From NCBI RefSeq assembly GCF_021729075.1, contig NZ_JAJSAQ010000006.1:1-64000 (forward strand): 64,000 nucleotides of DNA, in the 5' to 3' direction. The position numbers were made by a program, and so were the translations under genes. Under the pieces are notes generated by a model. That model did no database searches. It was not told the DNA's origin and was given only the letters and a program-made list of their open reading frames with translations. The DNA comes from Microbulbifer guangxiensis. GTDB taxonomy: Bacteria > Pseudomonadota > Gammaproteobacteria > Pseudomonadales > Cellvibrionaceae. The stretch's first letter is position 1, and each line of letters opens with the position of its first letter. Shown piece after piece: positions 37,764 through 45,666 of this stretch.

Positions 37764-37793
37764 AAAAAGCAAAGCAGTCGCTTTGCTTTTTTT
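37764..37793 (+). terminator. Intrinsic terminator after the cold-shock gene
   Basis: GCAAAGC (37769-37775) and GCTTTGC (37780-37786) with an AGTC loop, extended by five A paired to a run of seven T. A classic rho-independent terminator; the A run also makes it usable from the other strand. Confidence 0.85.
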
Positions 37794-38139
37794 ATGCCCG
37801 GACTCTGTGCCCTTTCGGGGCTTCCGCCTGTCTTATTCCCACTCCCACCATCAGCACTGGCGTATCCGCGTGTATCCCCTGATGTGCCGGTTCCATGGTC
37901 TGCGGACGATAGCGCTTGTATCGATAATCCACGTAACCTGCCTCCCCTGCCTCGTATTGACAGCCCTGTACCTCCGCACATGGGGATCTATACTCCGGAT
38001 CCAGGCAATCGTCCCTGGAGCCCGGCTGGGCCGCCGGTCGGAAAGGGATTGTCATTACCCTATCCTTACGCCTGCCGGCTGACGACTTCTATTGCAACCG
38101 TGCCGACCAGTAACGGCCCAACAGGACGGATGAACTCTC
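37794..38139. other. Intergenic region upstream of the YceI gene
   Basis: About 345 bases with no gene I can support. Open frames exist on both strands (37734-38252 plus and 37792-38055 minus) but their translations are Pro-rich or low in order and match nothing. It should contain the yceI promoter. Confidence 0.4.
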
Positions 38140-38742
38140 ATGGTCAAGAAAGCCAATTGCAGCCCGCTGGGCCACCTACTCGCAGCCGCCCTGCTCCTGT
38201 CACTACCTTTCGCGGCCTCCGCGGACTGGATTCTCGACAGCAGCGCCTCTGAGATCACGTTTCTGACCGTCAAGAAAAGAACGGTGCCGGAGCTCAATCA
38301 CTTCCGCGACCTCCAGGGCTCGGTGAACACCAAGGGCTGGGCTTCGATTTCGATTCCACTGGACAAGGTGGATACCAAAATCCCCGTACGCGATGAGCGT
38401 ATGCGCACCCTGCTGTTTGAGACGGCCAAATTCTCGGAAGCGCGCATTACCGCACAGGTGGACGCAGAGAAACTGGAAGCGCTGGAACCCGGAGAGACCA
38501 CCTTATTCGATACCCGCATTAGCCTGACACTGCGTGATGTAAAGCATGAAGAAGACGCACGACTGCAGGTCACGGCCCTGAAGGGTGGGCGCATCCTCGT
38601 CAGCACCGTGAAGCCTGTGGTGATCAACGCCAGTGATTACCAGTTGCTGGACGGCCTGGAGAAACTGCGGGAAATCGCGGGGCTCGACAGTATCAGTCCC
38701 ATAGTACCGGTCACCGTCAAACTGTTATTCGAGGAAAAATGA
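38140..38742 (+). CDS. YceI family periplasmic protein
   Basis: A 200-residue protein with a signal peptide ending ASA/DW at about 28. The YceI lipocalin-like fold follows: DWILDSSASEITFLTVKKRTVPELNHFRDLQGSV, then SIPLDKVDTKIPVRDERMRTLLFETAKFSEARITAQV, ending in VPVTVKLLFEEK. YceI proteins bind isoprenoid or other lipid-like ligands in the periplasm; the ligand here is unknown. It is followed by the alkane hydroxylase gene on the same strand, 180 bases away. Confidence 0.9.
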   Translation: MVKKANCSPLGHLLAAALLLSLPFAASADWILDSSASEITFLTVKKRTVPELNHFRDLQGSVNTKGWASISIPLDKVDTKIPVRDERMRTLLFETAKFSEARITAQVDAEKLEALEPGETTLFDTRISLTLRDVKHEEDARLQVTALKGGRILVSTVKPVVINASDYQLLDGLEKLREIAGLDSISPIVPVTVKLLFEEK

Positions 38743-38923
38743 CCGCAGGAGATGTTGGCGGTCCCCTTCAAAAGACTGGCGTCTCTCTCCACATCGTATT
38801 GGTGCCTTTGATTGCCACAGGTGGCCGTATCCGCGTTAATACAGCCTGTGCCTGACCAGATTGAATGGTTATAACAACAAAAACACAGGGCGATTCTCTG
38901 CATAGCGCCCGGGAGAGCCTTCG

Positions 38924-40000
38924 ATGCGCACCCGTCCCCTGCGATATCTGCTGGCCTACAGCCTGCCGGCTCTGGTCCTGCTGGGCTTCTGGCTACAGGG
39001 CTGGTGGCTTTTCGTGCCACTGCTCTACCTCTACGGCCTGTTGCCCCTGCTGGAACTGGCCCTGCCTGCCTCAAGGGCGAACCTGAGCCCGGCGCAGGAA
39101 GAGGCCATCCTGCAGACGCCCCTCTACGACTGGTTGCTGTATATGGCAGTACCAGTGCAATTCGGGGTGTTGTTCTGCTTCCTGTTGATTGTGCCCACAG
39201 TGCATGGGGCAGAACTGCTGGGCGCGGTGCTTTCCATGGGCCTCATGTGCGGCAGCTTCGGTATCAACATCGGCCACGAACTGGGGCACCGCAGCAGTCC
39301 CGCGGAGCGGTTGCTGGCCAAACTGCTGTTGCTGACATCGCTGAACATGCATTTCTTTATCGAACACAACCGCGGTCACCACCGGCGCGTCGCCACCGGG
39401 GAGGACCCGGCCAGTGCGCGGCTGGGGGAACCGCTGTATCTTTTCTGGTGGCGCTCGATACGGGACGGCTACCGCTCGGCCTGGCACCTGGAAGCCGAAC
39501 GCCTGGAAAAGCGCGCGCAAAACCGGGTCAGCCTCCACAATGAAATGCTGGTTTTCCAGCTGGTACAGGCGGGGTTTGTCATCGGGATTGCTCTGGCGTT
39601 TGGACTGAAAGCTGCGCTGTGTTTTATCGCCGCGGCAGTGCTCGGCATCCTGCTGCTGGAGACAATCAACTACATCGAGCATTACGGCCTGCGTCGCCGG
39701 CGCCAGGAGGGTGGCCGTTACGAGCGGGTGATGCCGGCCCACTCCTGGAACTCGAACCATTTGATCGGACGCATGACGCTGTTCGAGCTTTCGCGACACT
39801 CCGATCACCACTTCCGCGCGAGCCGCAAATACCCGATCCTCCGCCACCACAACGACAGCCCGCAGATGCCCACCGGCTACCCCGGAATGATGCTGCTGGC
39901 CTGTGTGCCACCCCTCTGGTATCGAATCATGCACCCGCGGCTGGAAGCCCTGGCTGAAACCGCCCGGGGCGCGCAACAATCCAATTCCACCGCAGGCTAG
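38924..40000 (+). CDS. alkB: AlkB-type membrane alkane 1-monooxygenase
   Basis: A 358-residue integral-membrane di-iron hydroxylase that oxidises medium-chain alkanes to 1-alkanols. The histidine boxes are HELGH (118-122), EHNRGHH (147-153) and RHSDHH (291-296), and the AlkB-specific NYIEHYG segment is at 249-255. About six membrane helices. GGGAG lies about ten bases before the ATG. Rubredoxin and rubredoxin reductase, the usual electron donors, are not encoded in this window, so they must be elsewhere. An alpha/beta hydrolase gene follows 51 bases later and may be co-transcribed. It is somewhat shorter than Pseudomonas AlkB, but all ligands are present. Confidence 0.9.
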   Translation: MRTRPLRYLLAYSLPALVLLGFWLQGWWLFVPLLYLYGLLPLLELALPASRANLSPAQEEAILQTPLYDWLLYMAVPVQFGVLFCFLLIVPTVHGAELLGAVLSMGLMCGSFGINIGHELGHRSSPAERLLAKLLLLTSLNMHFFIEHNRGHHRRVATGEDPASARLGEPLYLFWWRSIRDGYRSAWHLEAERLEKRAQNRVSLHNEMLVFQLVQAGFVIGIALAFGLKAALCFIAAAVLGILLLETINYIEHYGLRRRRQEGGRYERVMPAHSWNSNHLIGRMTLFELSRHSDHHFRASRKYPILRHHNDSPQMPTGYPGMMLLACVPPLWYRIMHPRLEALAETARGAQQSNSTAG

Positions 40001-40051
40001 CGACCAGCAGACAATCCCAACCGGGAGTCCGACAGAGCGAGGAACCGAAAT

Positions 40052-40876
40052 ATGGCGATCATCGAGCGCGAGGGAATACCGTTGCATTACACCGTCACGG
40101 GCAGCGGCCCGGCCATCATACTGGTGCACAGTTTCCTGGCCTCCAGCGCCATGTGGGCGGCCCAGGTTCCCGCCCTCAGTCGCGAGTACACCGTGATTGC
40201 GGTGGATCTTCGCGGCCACGGCAGCTCGGGCCCGATGGAGCGGGAGATCAGCATCGACGATCTGGTGGATGACGTGCTCGCAGTGCTGGACGCGGAAGGC
40301 ATCGACAGCGCCGTGTGGGCCGGGCTGTCCATCGGCGGCATGATCACGCTGCGGGCTGCCCTCAAGGCATCGTCACGTGTATCTGCACTGGTACTGCTCG
40401 ACACGCACGCGGGCGCCGAGCGACCACTGAAAAAACTCCGCTATCGCGCCATGGTGCTGGCCGCCAGGCTCTTTGGCATTCGCCCCCTGCTGCCCCAGGT
40501 GTTGAAGCTCATGTTCGGCCGTCACACGCTGGCCCATAACAAGGCGCTGGTGGACGAGTGGCGCAACCGTCTCGCCACCGTGCCCTTCCCCACCATTGCC
40601 CACGGTGTCTCTGCACTCGCCCGCAGGGAACCACTGCAATCACAGCTCGGTCGCATCGACCGCAAAGCACTGGTCGTCGTCGGCGACGAGGATATGGCGC
40701 TGCCGCCAGCCTGCTCCCGGGAAATTGCCCGGTTGCTGCCGCGGGCGTCACTGACAGAGATACCGCGCTGCGGGCACCTCTCGGCGCTGGAACAGCCTGA
40801 GACCGTCACCGCGGCCATGCTCTCCTTCCTGCGCGACTTGCAGTCGGCGCCGCAACCCAGGGTTGCGGCTACCTGA
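40052..40876 (+). CDS. Alpha/beta hydrolase
   Basis: A 274-residue alpha/beta hydrolase. The nucleophile elbow is GLSIGG (Ser near 92), the acid is in VVGDEDMALP (about 213) and the His in RCGHLSALEQPE (about 242). An oxyanion-type HSFLASSAMW segment is near residue 27. It resembles 3-oxoadipate enol-lactonase-like and esterase-type hydrolases; the substrate is not known. GAGG precedes the ATG. It follows alkB closely and overlaps the end of the convergent SulP gene by eight bases. Confidence 0.9.
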   Translation: MAIIEREGIPLHYTVTGSGPAIILVHSFLASSAMWAAQVPALSREYTVIAVDLRGHGSSGPMEREISIDDLVDDVLAVLDAEGIDSAVWAGLSIGGMITLRAALKASSRVSALVLLDTHAGAERPLKKLRYRAMVLAARLFGIRPLLPQVLKLMFGRHTLAHNKALVDEWRNRLATVPFPTIAHGVSALARREPLQSQLGRIDRKALVVVGDEDMALPPACSREIARLLPRASLTEIPRCGHLSALEQPETVTAAMLSFLRDLQSAPQPRVAAT

Positions 40877-42611
40877 CAGACTGCTGATCCGCCGCCTGTG
40901 CGCCGCGCGCCTCGTTGAACGCCTGGAACTGGGTCAGGTAGACCTTGCCCGTCAGGTGCTGCAGGAAACCGGTGCGCTGCAGGGAGTCCATCACCGGGCC
41001 TTTCACCTCGGAAAGATGCAGGGTGATACCCAGTTCGCCGAGGCGCTCATTCAATGCCTCGAGCACTTCCAGGGCACTCCAGTCGATTTCATTGATGGCA
41101 CTGCACATGAGAATCACGTGACGCACCCGGTCGTTGCTGGCCAGGTCACCGTAGACACGCTCTTCCAGAAAAGCGGCATTGGAGAACATCAGGCTCTCAT
41201 CCACACGGATGGTCAGTACCTCCGGCACCGTCAACACCTGGTGCCGCTTGATATTGCGGAAGTGCTCTGTGCCCTCGACCAGCCCTACCTCGGCGATATG
41301 CGGCTTTGACGTGCGGAACAGGAACAGGGCGATGGATGCCGCCACACCGCAGGTCACACCGGCCTCGACGCCGAACAACAGCGTAATCACAATGGTGATC
41401 ATCACCGCAAAGAAATCACTGCGGGAAAAGCGCCAGGTTTTTTTCAGGATGGAGAAATCCACCAGCGAGAGCACGGCCACGATAATCGTCGCCGCCAGTG
41501 TCGCCTTGGGCAGATAGTAGAGGAATGGCGTCAGGAAAATGGACGCGAGCGCAATCCCGAACGCCGTAAATACGCTCGCCATCTGCGTTTCCGCACCCGC
41601 ATCGAAATTCACCACTGAGCGGGAAAAGCCTCCCGTTACCGGAAAGGCGCCGGAAAAACCGGAACCGATATTGGCCACTCCCAGGCCGACCAGTTCCTGG
41701 TTCATGTCGATACGCTGGCGCCGCTTGGCCGCCAGGGTTTTCCCAACCGAGACAGACTCCACGTAGCCGATGATCGAGATCATGATCGCCGCCGGCAGCA
41801 ACGCTTCAACCAGGGCCCAGTCGATACTCGGCAGGCGCAGGCTGGGTAACCCGGCCGGCACGGCACCGACCAGGTCCACGTCCCGGGACTCGAAATCCAA
41901 CAATACGGCAGCAGCAATGGTGGCAATCACCCCCAGCACCGGTGCCGCCTTGGTCAGCATGGCGGCCGTGTGTTCGGGGACACTGAAGTTGCGCAGAAGG
42001 CGCGCAGCACCGCTGCGGGACCAGTAGAGAAATCCCATGACGGCGAGACCGGTCACCAGGGTATAGAGATTGAGTTCTGCCGCATTCTCAAGGAGCCCCG
42101 TCACCAGCTCCAACAGGGTGTCACCATGGGCGCCGACACCGAGGATATGTCGTACCTGGCTGAGCGCGATGAGAATTCCGGATGCAGTAATAAACCCGGA
42201 AATCACCGGGTGGGAGAGAAAGTTCGCCAGGAAACCCAGGCGCAGCACCCCCATCAACATCAGGAACAGGCCTGACAGCAGCGCCAGCAGTGCTGCTGCC
42301 ACCAGGTAATCCGTCGTGCCCTGAATGGCCACCTCGCTCAGTGCCGCCGCACTCATCAGGGAAGCGACCGCTACCGGGCCGACGGAGAGGGTGCGGCTGG
42401 TACCGAACACCGCATACGCCAGCAGCGGAACGATACTCGCATACAGCCCCACCTCCGGCGGCACACCGGCCAGCAGGGCGTACGCCAGGGACTGCGGAAT
42501 GAGCATGATGGTGACGATGGCCGCCGCCATCAGATCGCGGGTGAGGGCCACGCGATCGTAAACCCGCAACCAGGAAGTGATGGGAAAGAGATTAGCCAGC
42601 GATTGCATCAT
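40869..42611 (-). CDS. SulP family anion transporter with STAS domain (first copy)
   Basis: A 580-residue inner-membrane transporter. The SulP signature is near the N-terminus (PQSLAYALLAGVPPEVGLYASIVPLLAYAVFGTSRTLSVGPVAV), with about 12 to 14 helices, and a cytoplasmic STAS domain at about 455-560. SulP proteins carry sulfate, bicarbonate or related anions. It lies downstream of the TIGR01244 and metallo-beta-lactamase genes on the same strand, so it is probably the third gene of the BigR-controlled unit, where a sulfite/sulfate transporter makes sense as the exit for oxidised sulfur. A paralogue lies at 45667-47421. Confidence 0.92.
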   Translation of the reverse strand: MMQSLANLFPITSWLRVYDRVALTRDLMAAAIVTIMLIPQSLAYALLAGVPPEVGLYASIVPLLAYAVFGTSRTLSVGPVAVASLMSAAALSEVAIQGTTDYLVAAALLALLSGLFLMLMGVLRLGFLANFLSHPVISGFITASGILIALSQVRHILGVGAHGDTLLELVTGLLENAAELNLYTLVTGLAVMGFLYWSRSGAARLLRNFSVPEHTAAMLTKAAPVLGVIATIAAAVLLDFESRDVDLVGAVPAGLPSLRLPSIDWALVEALLPAAIMISIIGYVESVSVGKTLAAKRRQRIDMNQELVGLGVANIGSGFSGAFPVTGGFSRSVVNFDAGAETQMASVFTAFGIALASIFLTPFLYYLPKATLAATIIVAVLSLVDFSILKKTWRFSRSDFFAVMITIVITLLFGVEAGVTCGVAASIALFLFRTSKPHIAEVGLVEGTEHFRNIKRHQVLTVPEVLTIRVDESLMFSNAAFLEERVYGDLASNDRVRHVILMCSAINEIDWSALEVLEALNERLGELGITLHLSEVKGPVMDSLQRTGFLQHLTGKVYLTQFQAFNEARGAQAADQQSVR

Positions 42612-42679
42612 CCAGATCCGTTACCTCACCCCCGGACATTCCGGGGCTGCCAAAGAGCAGCCGACAATGCCGATGGCAC

Positions 42680-43090
42680 TCACTTCGTGAATGCGACCAC
42701 GACACCGCTGACATCAAAACCCGCAGCACGCGCACCGGTGACAATTTCGCCGGACTCGAGGCCCTGCAGGGAACGGGCACCCGCCCACATGTTGCAGGAT
42801 CGGTTGCCCGTGCGGCAGAACGCGTGGATGCGCTTGCCCGAAGCGAGCAACCGGGCAAACTGCTCACAGTGCTCCCGAGTCATCTGGCCACGGGCAAAAG
42901 GAATCGAGACGAACTCCAGCCCCGCCCTGTCGGCAGCCGCCTGCATGGCTTCGTAGGTCGGTGCAGTGCACTCGGCTTCCGGCCGGTTGCAGACCAGTAT
43001 CTCAACGCCGGAGTCTGCCAGGGCGTCAAACGCGTCGGTCTCCAGTTGTTCGGAAACACTGACCTGCTTGTCCAGATTTTGGATATTCAT
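42680..43090 (-). CDS. TIGR01244 family phosphatase/sulfurtransferase (DUF442)
   Basis: A 136-residue protein with a dual-specificity-phosphatase-like fold. The active-site loop is FCRTGNRS (Cys near residue 91; Cys-x5-Arg). In persulfide operons this domain is often fused to the metallo-beta-lactamase domain (Blh); here it is a separate gene just downstream of that enzyme. It probably transfers sulfur through the Cys. It lies between the persulfide-dioxygenase-like and SulP genes and is likely co-transcribed. Confidence 0.88.
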   Translation of the reverse strand: MNIQNLDKQVSVSEQLETDAFDALADSGVEILVCNRPEAECTAPTYEAMQAAADRAGLEFVSIPFARGQMTREHCEQFARLLASGKRIHAFCRTGNRSCNMWAGARSLQGLESGEIVTGARAAGFDVSGVVVAFTK

Positions 43091-43154
43091 GTTTTACCCT
43101 CTTTCAATCTCTAGCGGCAATCCGTTGCCCGGTATAGATACACCACCCCGTGGA

Positions 43155-44033
43155 TCAGAGTGCGTTGATCGGCACCTTCAGGTAGACGGTGCCATTGTCC
43201 TCTGCCGGCGGCATCTGACCCGCACGGATATTGACCTGGATGGAGGGGAGGATAAGGCGCGGCATCGGCAGTGTCGCATCCCGCTTGGAACGCATGGCCA
43301 CGAACTCCTCTTCACTCACGCTGTCACGCAGGTGGATGTTGCTGCGCTTCTGCTCCGCGACTGTGGTTTCACACTGGTGCTCGCGCTTCCCGTTGGGGGG
43401 ATAGTCATGACACATGAACATGCGGGTTGCATCCGGCAGTGACAGCAGCTTCCTGACCGAGCGGTACAGGGTCTTGGCATCCCCACCGGGGAAGTCACAA
43501 CGGGCACTGCCCACATCCGGCAGAAACAGCGTGTCACCGACGAACAGCGCATCACCGATCAACCAGGCCATGTCTGCCGGGGTGTGCCCCGGGGAGTAAA
43601 TGACCTGTCCTTCCAGCTCGCCGATGGTGAAGGTGTCGCCGTCGTGGAACAGGTGATCGAACTGGCTACCGTCTACCAGGAACTCTTTCTCCAGATTGAA
43701 GACATCGCGGAAAATGGTCTGTACCTGGCGGATATGATCGCCAATAGCGGTCTTGCCACCCAGTTGCTCGCGGATGAAGGGTGCCGCAGAGAGGTGATCG
43801 GCATGGGCATGGGTCTCCAGCACCCACTCCACGGTCAGGCCCTCGGACTTGACGAACGCGATGATTTTCTCGGCACCGTTGGTGCTGGTGCGGCCGGAAG
43901 CGGCATCGTAATCGAGTACCGGGTCGATGACTGCAGCGCTGCCACCGGAGCGGTCATAGACCACGTAGCTCCAGGTTTCGGTATCTTTGTCCAGGAAAGG
44001 CTGGACCAGCGGCTTCTGCTTGCTGACTGACAT
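43155..44033 (-). CDS. Persulfide dioxygenase-like metallo-beta-lactamase (Blh/ETHE1 type)
   Basis: A 292-residue metallo-beta-lactamase fold enzyme. The metal motif THAHADH is intact at about residue 71, with GHTPADM and MCHDYPP supplying further ligands. ETHE1/Blh enzymes oxidise glutathione persulfide to sulfite using a mononuclear iron. The ATG at 44033 is chosen because GGAGGA lies a few bases upstream; the frame is open 20 residues further but without features. It is divergent from the bigR-like gene across an AT-rich operator region. Confidence 0.9.
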   Translation of the reverse strand: MSVSKQKPLVQPFLDKDTETWSYVVYDRSGGSAAVIDPVLDYDAASGRTSTNGAEKIIAFVKSEGLTVEWVLETHAHADHLSAAPFIREQLGGKTAIGDHIRQVQTIFRDVFNLEKEFLVDGSQFDHLFHDGDTFTIGELEGQVIYSPGHTPADMAWLIGDALFVGDTLFLPDVGSARCDFPGGDAKTLYRSVRKLLSLPDATRMFMCHDYPPNGKREHQCETTVAEQKRSNIHLRDSVSEEEFVAMRSKRDATLPMPRLILPSIQVNIRAGQMPPAEDNGTVYLKVPINAL

Positions 44034-44081
44034 GGTTTGTCCTCCGCTATTCATGCTTGGCAACAATATACTTGCCGATAA

Positions 44082-44097
44082 TATATAAATCAATATA
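44082..44097. promoter_or_regulatory. BigR-type operator candidate
   Basis: TATAT and ATATA arms separated by six bases lie in a very AT-rich 91-base gap between two divergent genes. BigR/SqrR-type repressors bind AT-rich inverted repeats like this. It could control both directions. Confidence 0.5.
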
Positions 44098-44123
44098 ATG
44101 TTTTCTTGTAAAACATCCCAACG

Positions 44124-44450
44124 ATGGATACATGCATGCCCGATACGTCGGAAATCAGCCTGGAGAAGATGCGCGCCTCGGCGGACACTGCCTCGGCAAT
44201 GCTGCGCTCACTCGGCAACCAGGACCGCCTGCTGCTGCTCTGTCAGCTGAGCCAGGAGGAGCTGTGTGTGAGCGAACTGGAGGAACGGCTGGATATCCGC
44301 CAGCCGAGCCTGTCCCAGCAGCTGGGGGTCCTGCGTCGCGAGGGACTGGTTGCTACCCGCCGCGAGGGCAAGCATGTCTACTACCGAGTTGCCGACCAGC
44401 GGGTGCTGGCGCTGCTACAAACCCTGTATGAACTCTACTGTGCGGAGTAA
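44124..44450 (+). CDS. bigR: ArsR-family persulfide-sensing repressor (BigR/SqrR-like)
   Basis: A 108-residue winged-helix repressor. The helix-turn-helix is at about 49-73 (VSELEERLDIRQPSLSQQLGVLRREG). Cys40 and Cys106 are spaced by 66 residues, as are the two sensor Cys of BigR, which form a disulfide or polysulfide bridge when exposed to persulfide and release DNA. Cys4 and Cys48 are extra. The start may be the ATG at 44136 instead, as no good ribosome site decides it. Neighbours on both sides belong to known BigR regulons. Confidence 0.85.
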   Translation: MDTCMPDTSEISLEKMRASADTASAMLRSLGNQDRLLLLCQLSQEELCVSELEERLDIRQPSLSQQLGVLRREGLVATRREGKHVYYRVADQRVLALLQTLYELYCAE

Positions 44451-44459
44451 ACCCAAACC

Positions 44460-44894
44460 ATGACCATTGACTGGACTGCCTTTACCCCCTGGTCGGCGCT
44501 GGCCGGCGGGGCGATGATTGGACTGGCCTCAGCATTGCTGTTGCTGCTGAATGGCCGTATCGCCGGTATCTCCGGCATTCTCGGCGGACTGATCAGCCGC
44601 ACCCCCGGGGAGACTGGCTGGCGCGCGGCATTTGCTGTCGGCCTGCTGATCGGCCCCGCCCTGTGGGCACTGTTCCACGCCCTGCCGCCCATTCGTATCG
44701 AGGCGGGCTATCCGATGCTGGTGGCCGCCGGCCTGCTGGTGGGTATCGGTACCCGCTATGGCTCCGGCTGCACCAGCGGTCACGGCGTATGTGGCCTGTC
44801 GCGCCTGTCGCCCCGCTCACTGGCAGCAACCCTGATTTTCATGGCCGGCGGTTTCGCAACCGTCTACGTCGTACGCCACCTGCTGGGAGTATGA
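44460..44894 (+). CDS. YeeE/YedE-type permease subunit (PmpA-like)
   Basis: A 144-residue half-size YeeE/YedE membrane protein with about four helices. The conserved Cys motif [19 protein letters not shown] is at about residue 100. In TsuA the homologous Cys residues relay thiosulfate through the membrane; PmpA/PmpB pairs occur in bigR operons and are thought to move sulfur-containing ions. It follows the bigR-like gene by nine bases and overlaps the next gene by four. Confidence 0.88.
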   Translation: MTIDWTAFTPWSALAGGAMIGLASALLLLLNGRIAGISGILGGLISRTPGETGWRAAFAVGLLIGPALWALFHALPPIRIEAGYPMLVAAGLLVGIGTRYGSGCTSGHGVCGLSRLSPRSLAATLIFMAGGFATVYVVRHLLGV

Positions 44895-45334
44895 AAATGA
44901 ACAAATCAATCCTGTCCGCATTCGCTGCCGGCCTGATTTTCGGTCTCGGCCTGCTGGTTTCCGGCATGGCCAATCCGGAGAAAGTACTGGCCTTTCTCGA
45001 CCTGTTTGGTAACTGGGATCCCTCCCTGGCGCTGGTAATGGTGGGCGCCATCGGCGTGGGACTGCCATTCTTCTACTTCGCCAAGGGCCGGGATGTGACC
45101 GTGCTGGGCAAGCAGATCCAGATGCCCAGCCGTCGCGACATCGACCGTCCGCTGGTTGTGGGCAGCCTGCTGTTCGGCATCGGCTGGGGCCTGGCCGGCT
45201 TCTGCCCCGGGCCCGCAGTGGTCGCCACTGGCGCCGGCGAGATCAAGGCCATCGTGTTCACCATCGCCATGCTGGCGGGGATGGGACTCTTCGCCCTGGT
45301 CAACCGCCCCGGCGCAGCCAGGGCCGCTTCCTGA
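44891..45334 (+). CDS. YeeE/YedE-type permease subunit (PmpB-like, DUF6691)
   Basis: A 147-residue partner of the previous protein, with about four helices and the motif GLAGFCPGPAVV (Cys near 104). It starts inside the previous gene with the ATGA overlap; an ATG two codons further on is possible. Together the two would make one YeeE/YedE-like unit. A GC-rich hairpin follows at 45344-45370. Confidence 0.88.
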   Translation: MKMNKSILSAFAAGLIFGLGLLVSGMANPEKVLAFLDLFGNWDPSLALVMVGAIGVGLPFFYFAKGRDVTVLGKQIQMPSRRDIDRPLVVGSLLFGIGWGLAGFCPGPAVVATGAGEIKAIVFTIAMLAGMGLFALVNRPGAARAAS

Positions 45335-45666
45335 TCAGCGATTGAGGGCCGGCCGGCATAGCCGGCCCTCACCACCGAAAGCTCCGCTGCCTGCCCCTCC
45401 GGCAAGAAATTTTCCGCGGGCACACTGAAGTGCTTGTCACCGATGCAGCCGGAGCTTGCCATGCTCCATGCACAGCGCACCGTGCCCCTGTCCGGCTGCC
45501 CGGCGACCCGCCCCTTTCCTCCACAGCATTTCTCCTCCCTGTTCCGCATTGCTGCCTGCCCCCGCCGACGCCATCGGTCTGCGGAGACTATCTTCTTCCC
45601 TAGCGACCCGGTCCCGCGAGCCTACCCGCCAAGCTGGTAATATCGACGTAGGGATCCCCCAGCAGA
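45335..45666. other. Intergenic region with a GC-rich hairpin
   Basis: GAGGGCCGGC (45344-45353) and GCCGGCCCTC (45361-45370) form a perfect 10-bp stem just after the permease gene; no T tract follows, so termination would be weak. The remaining ~300 bases up to the second SulP gene show no gene or clear promoter. Confidence 0.5.

Noticed and set aside
37734..38252. 172-codon plus-strand open frame after the cold-shock gene
   Set aside because: It starts before the terminator, is Pro/Ser-rich without order, and overlaps the yceI gene.
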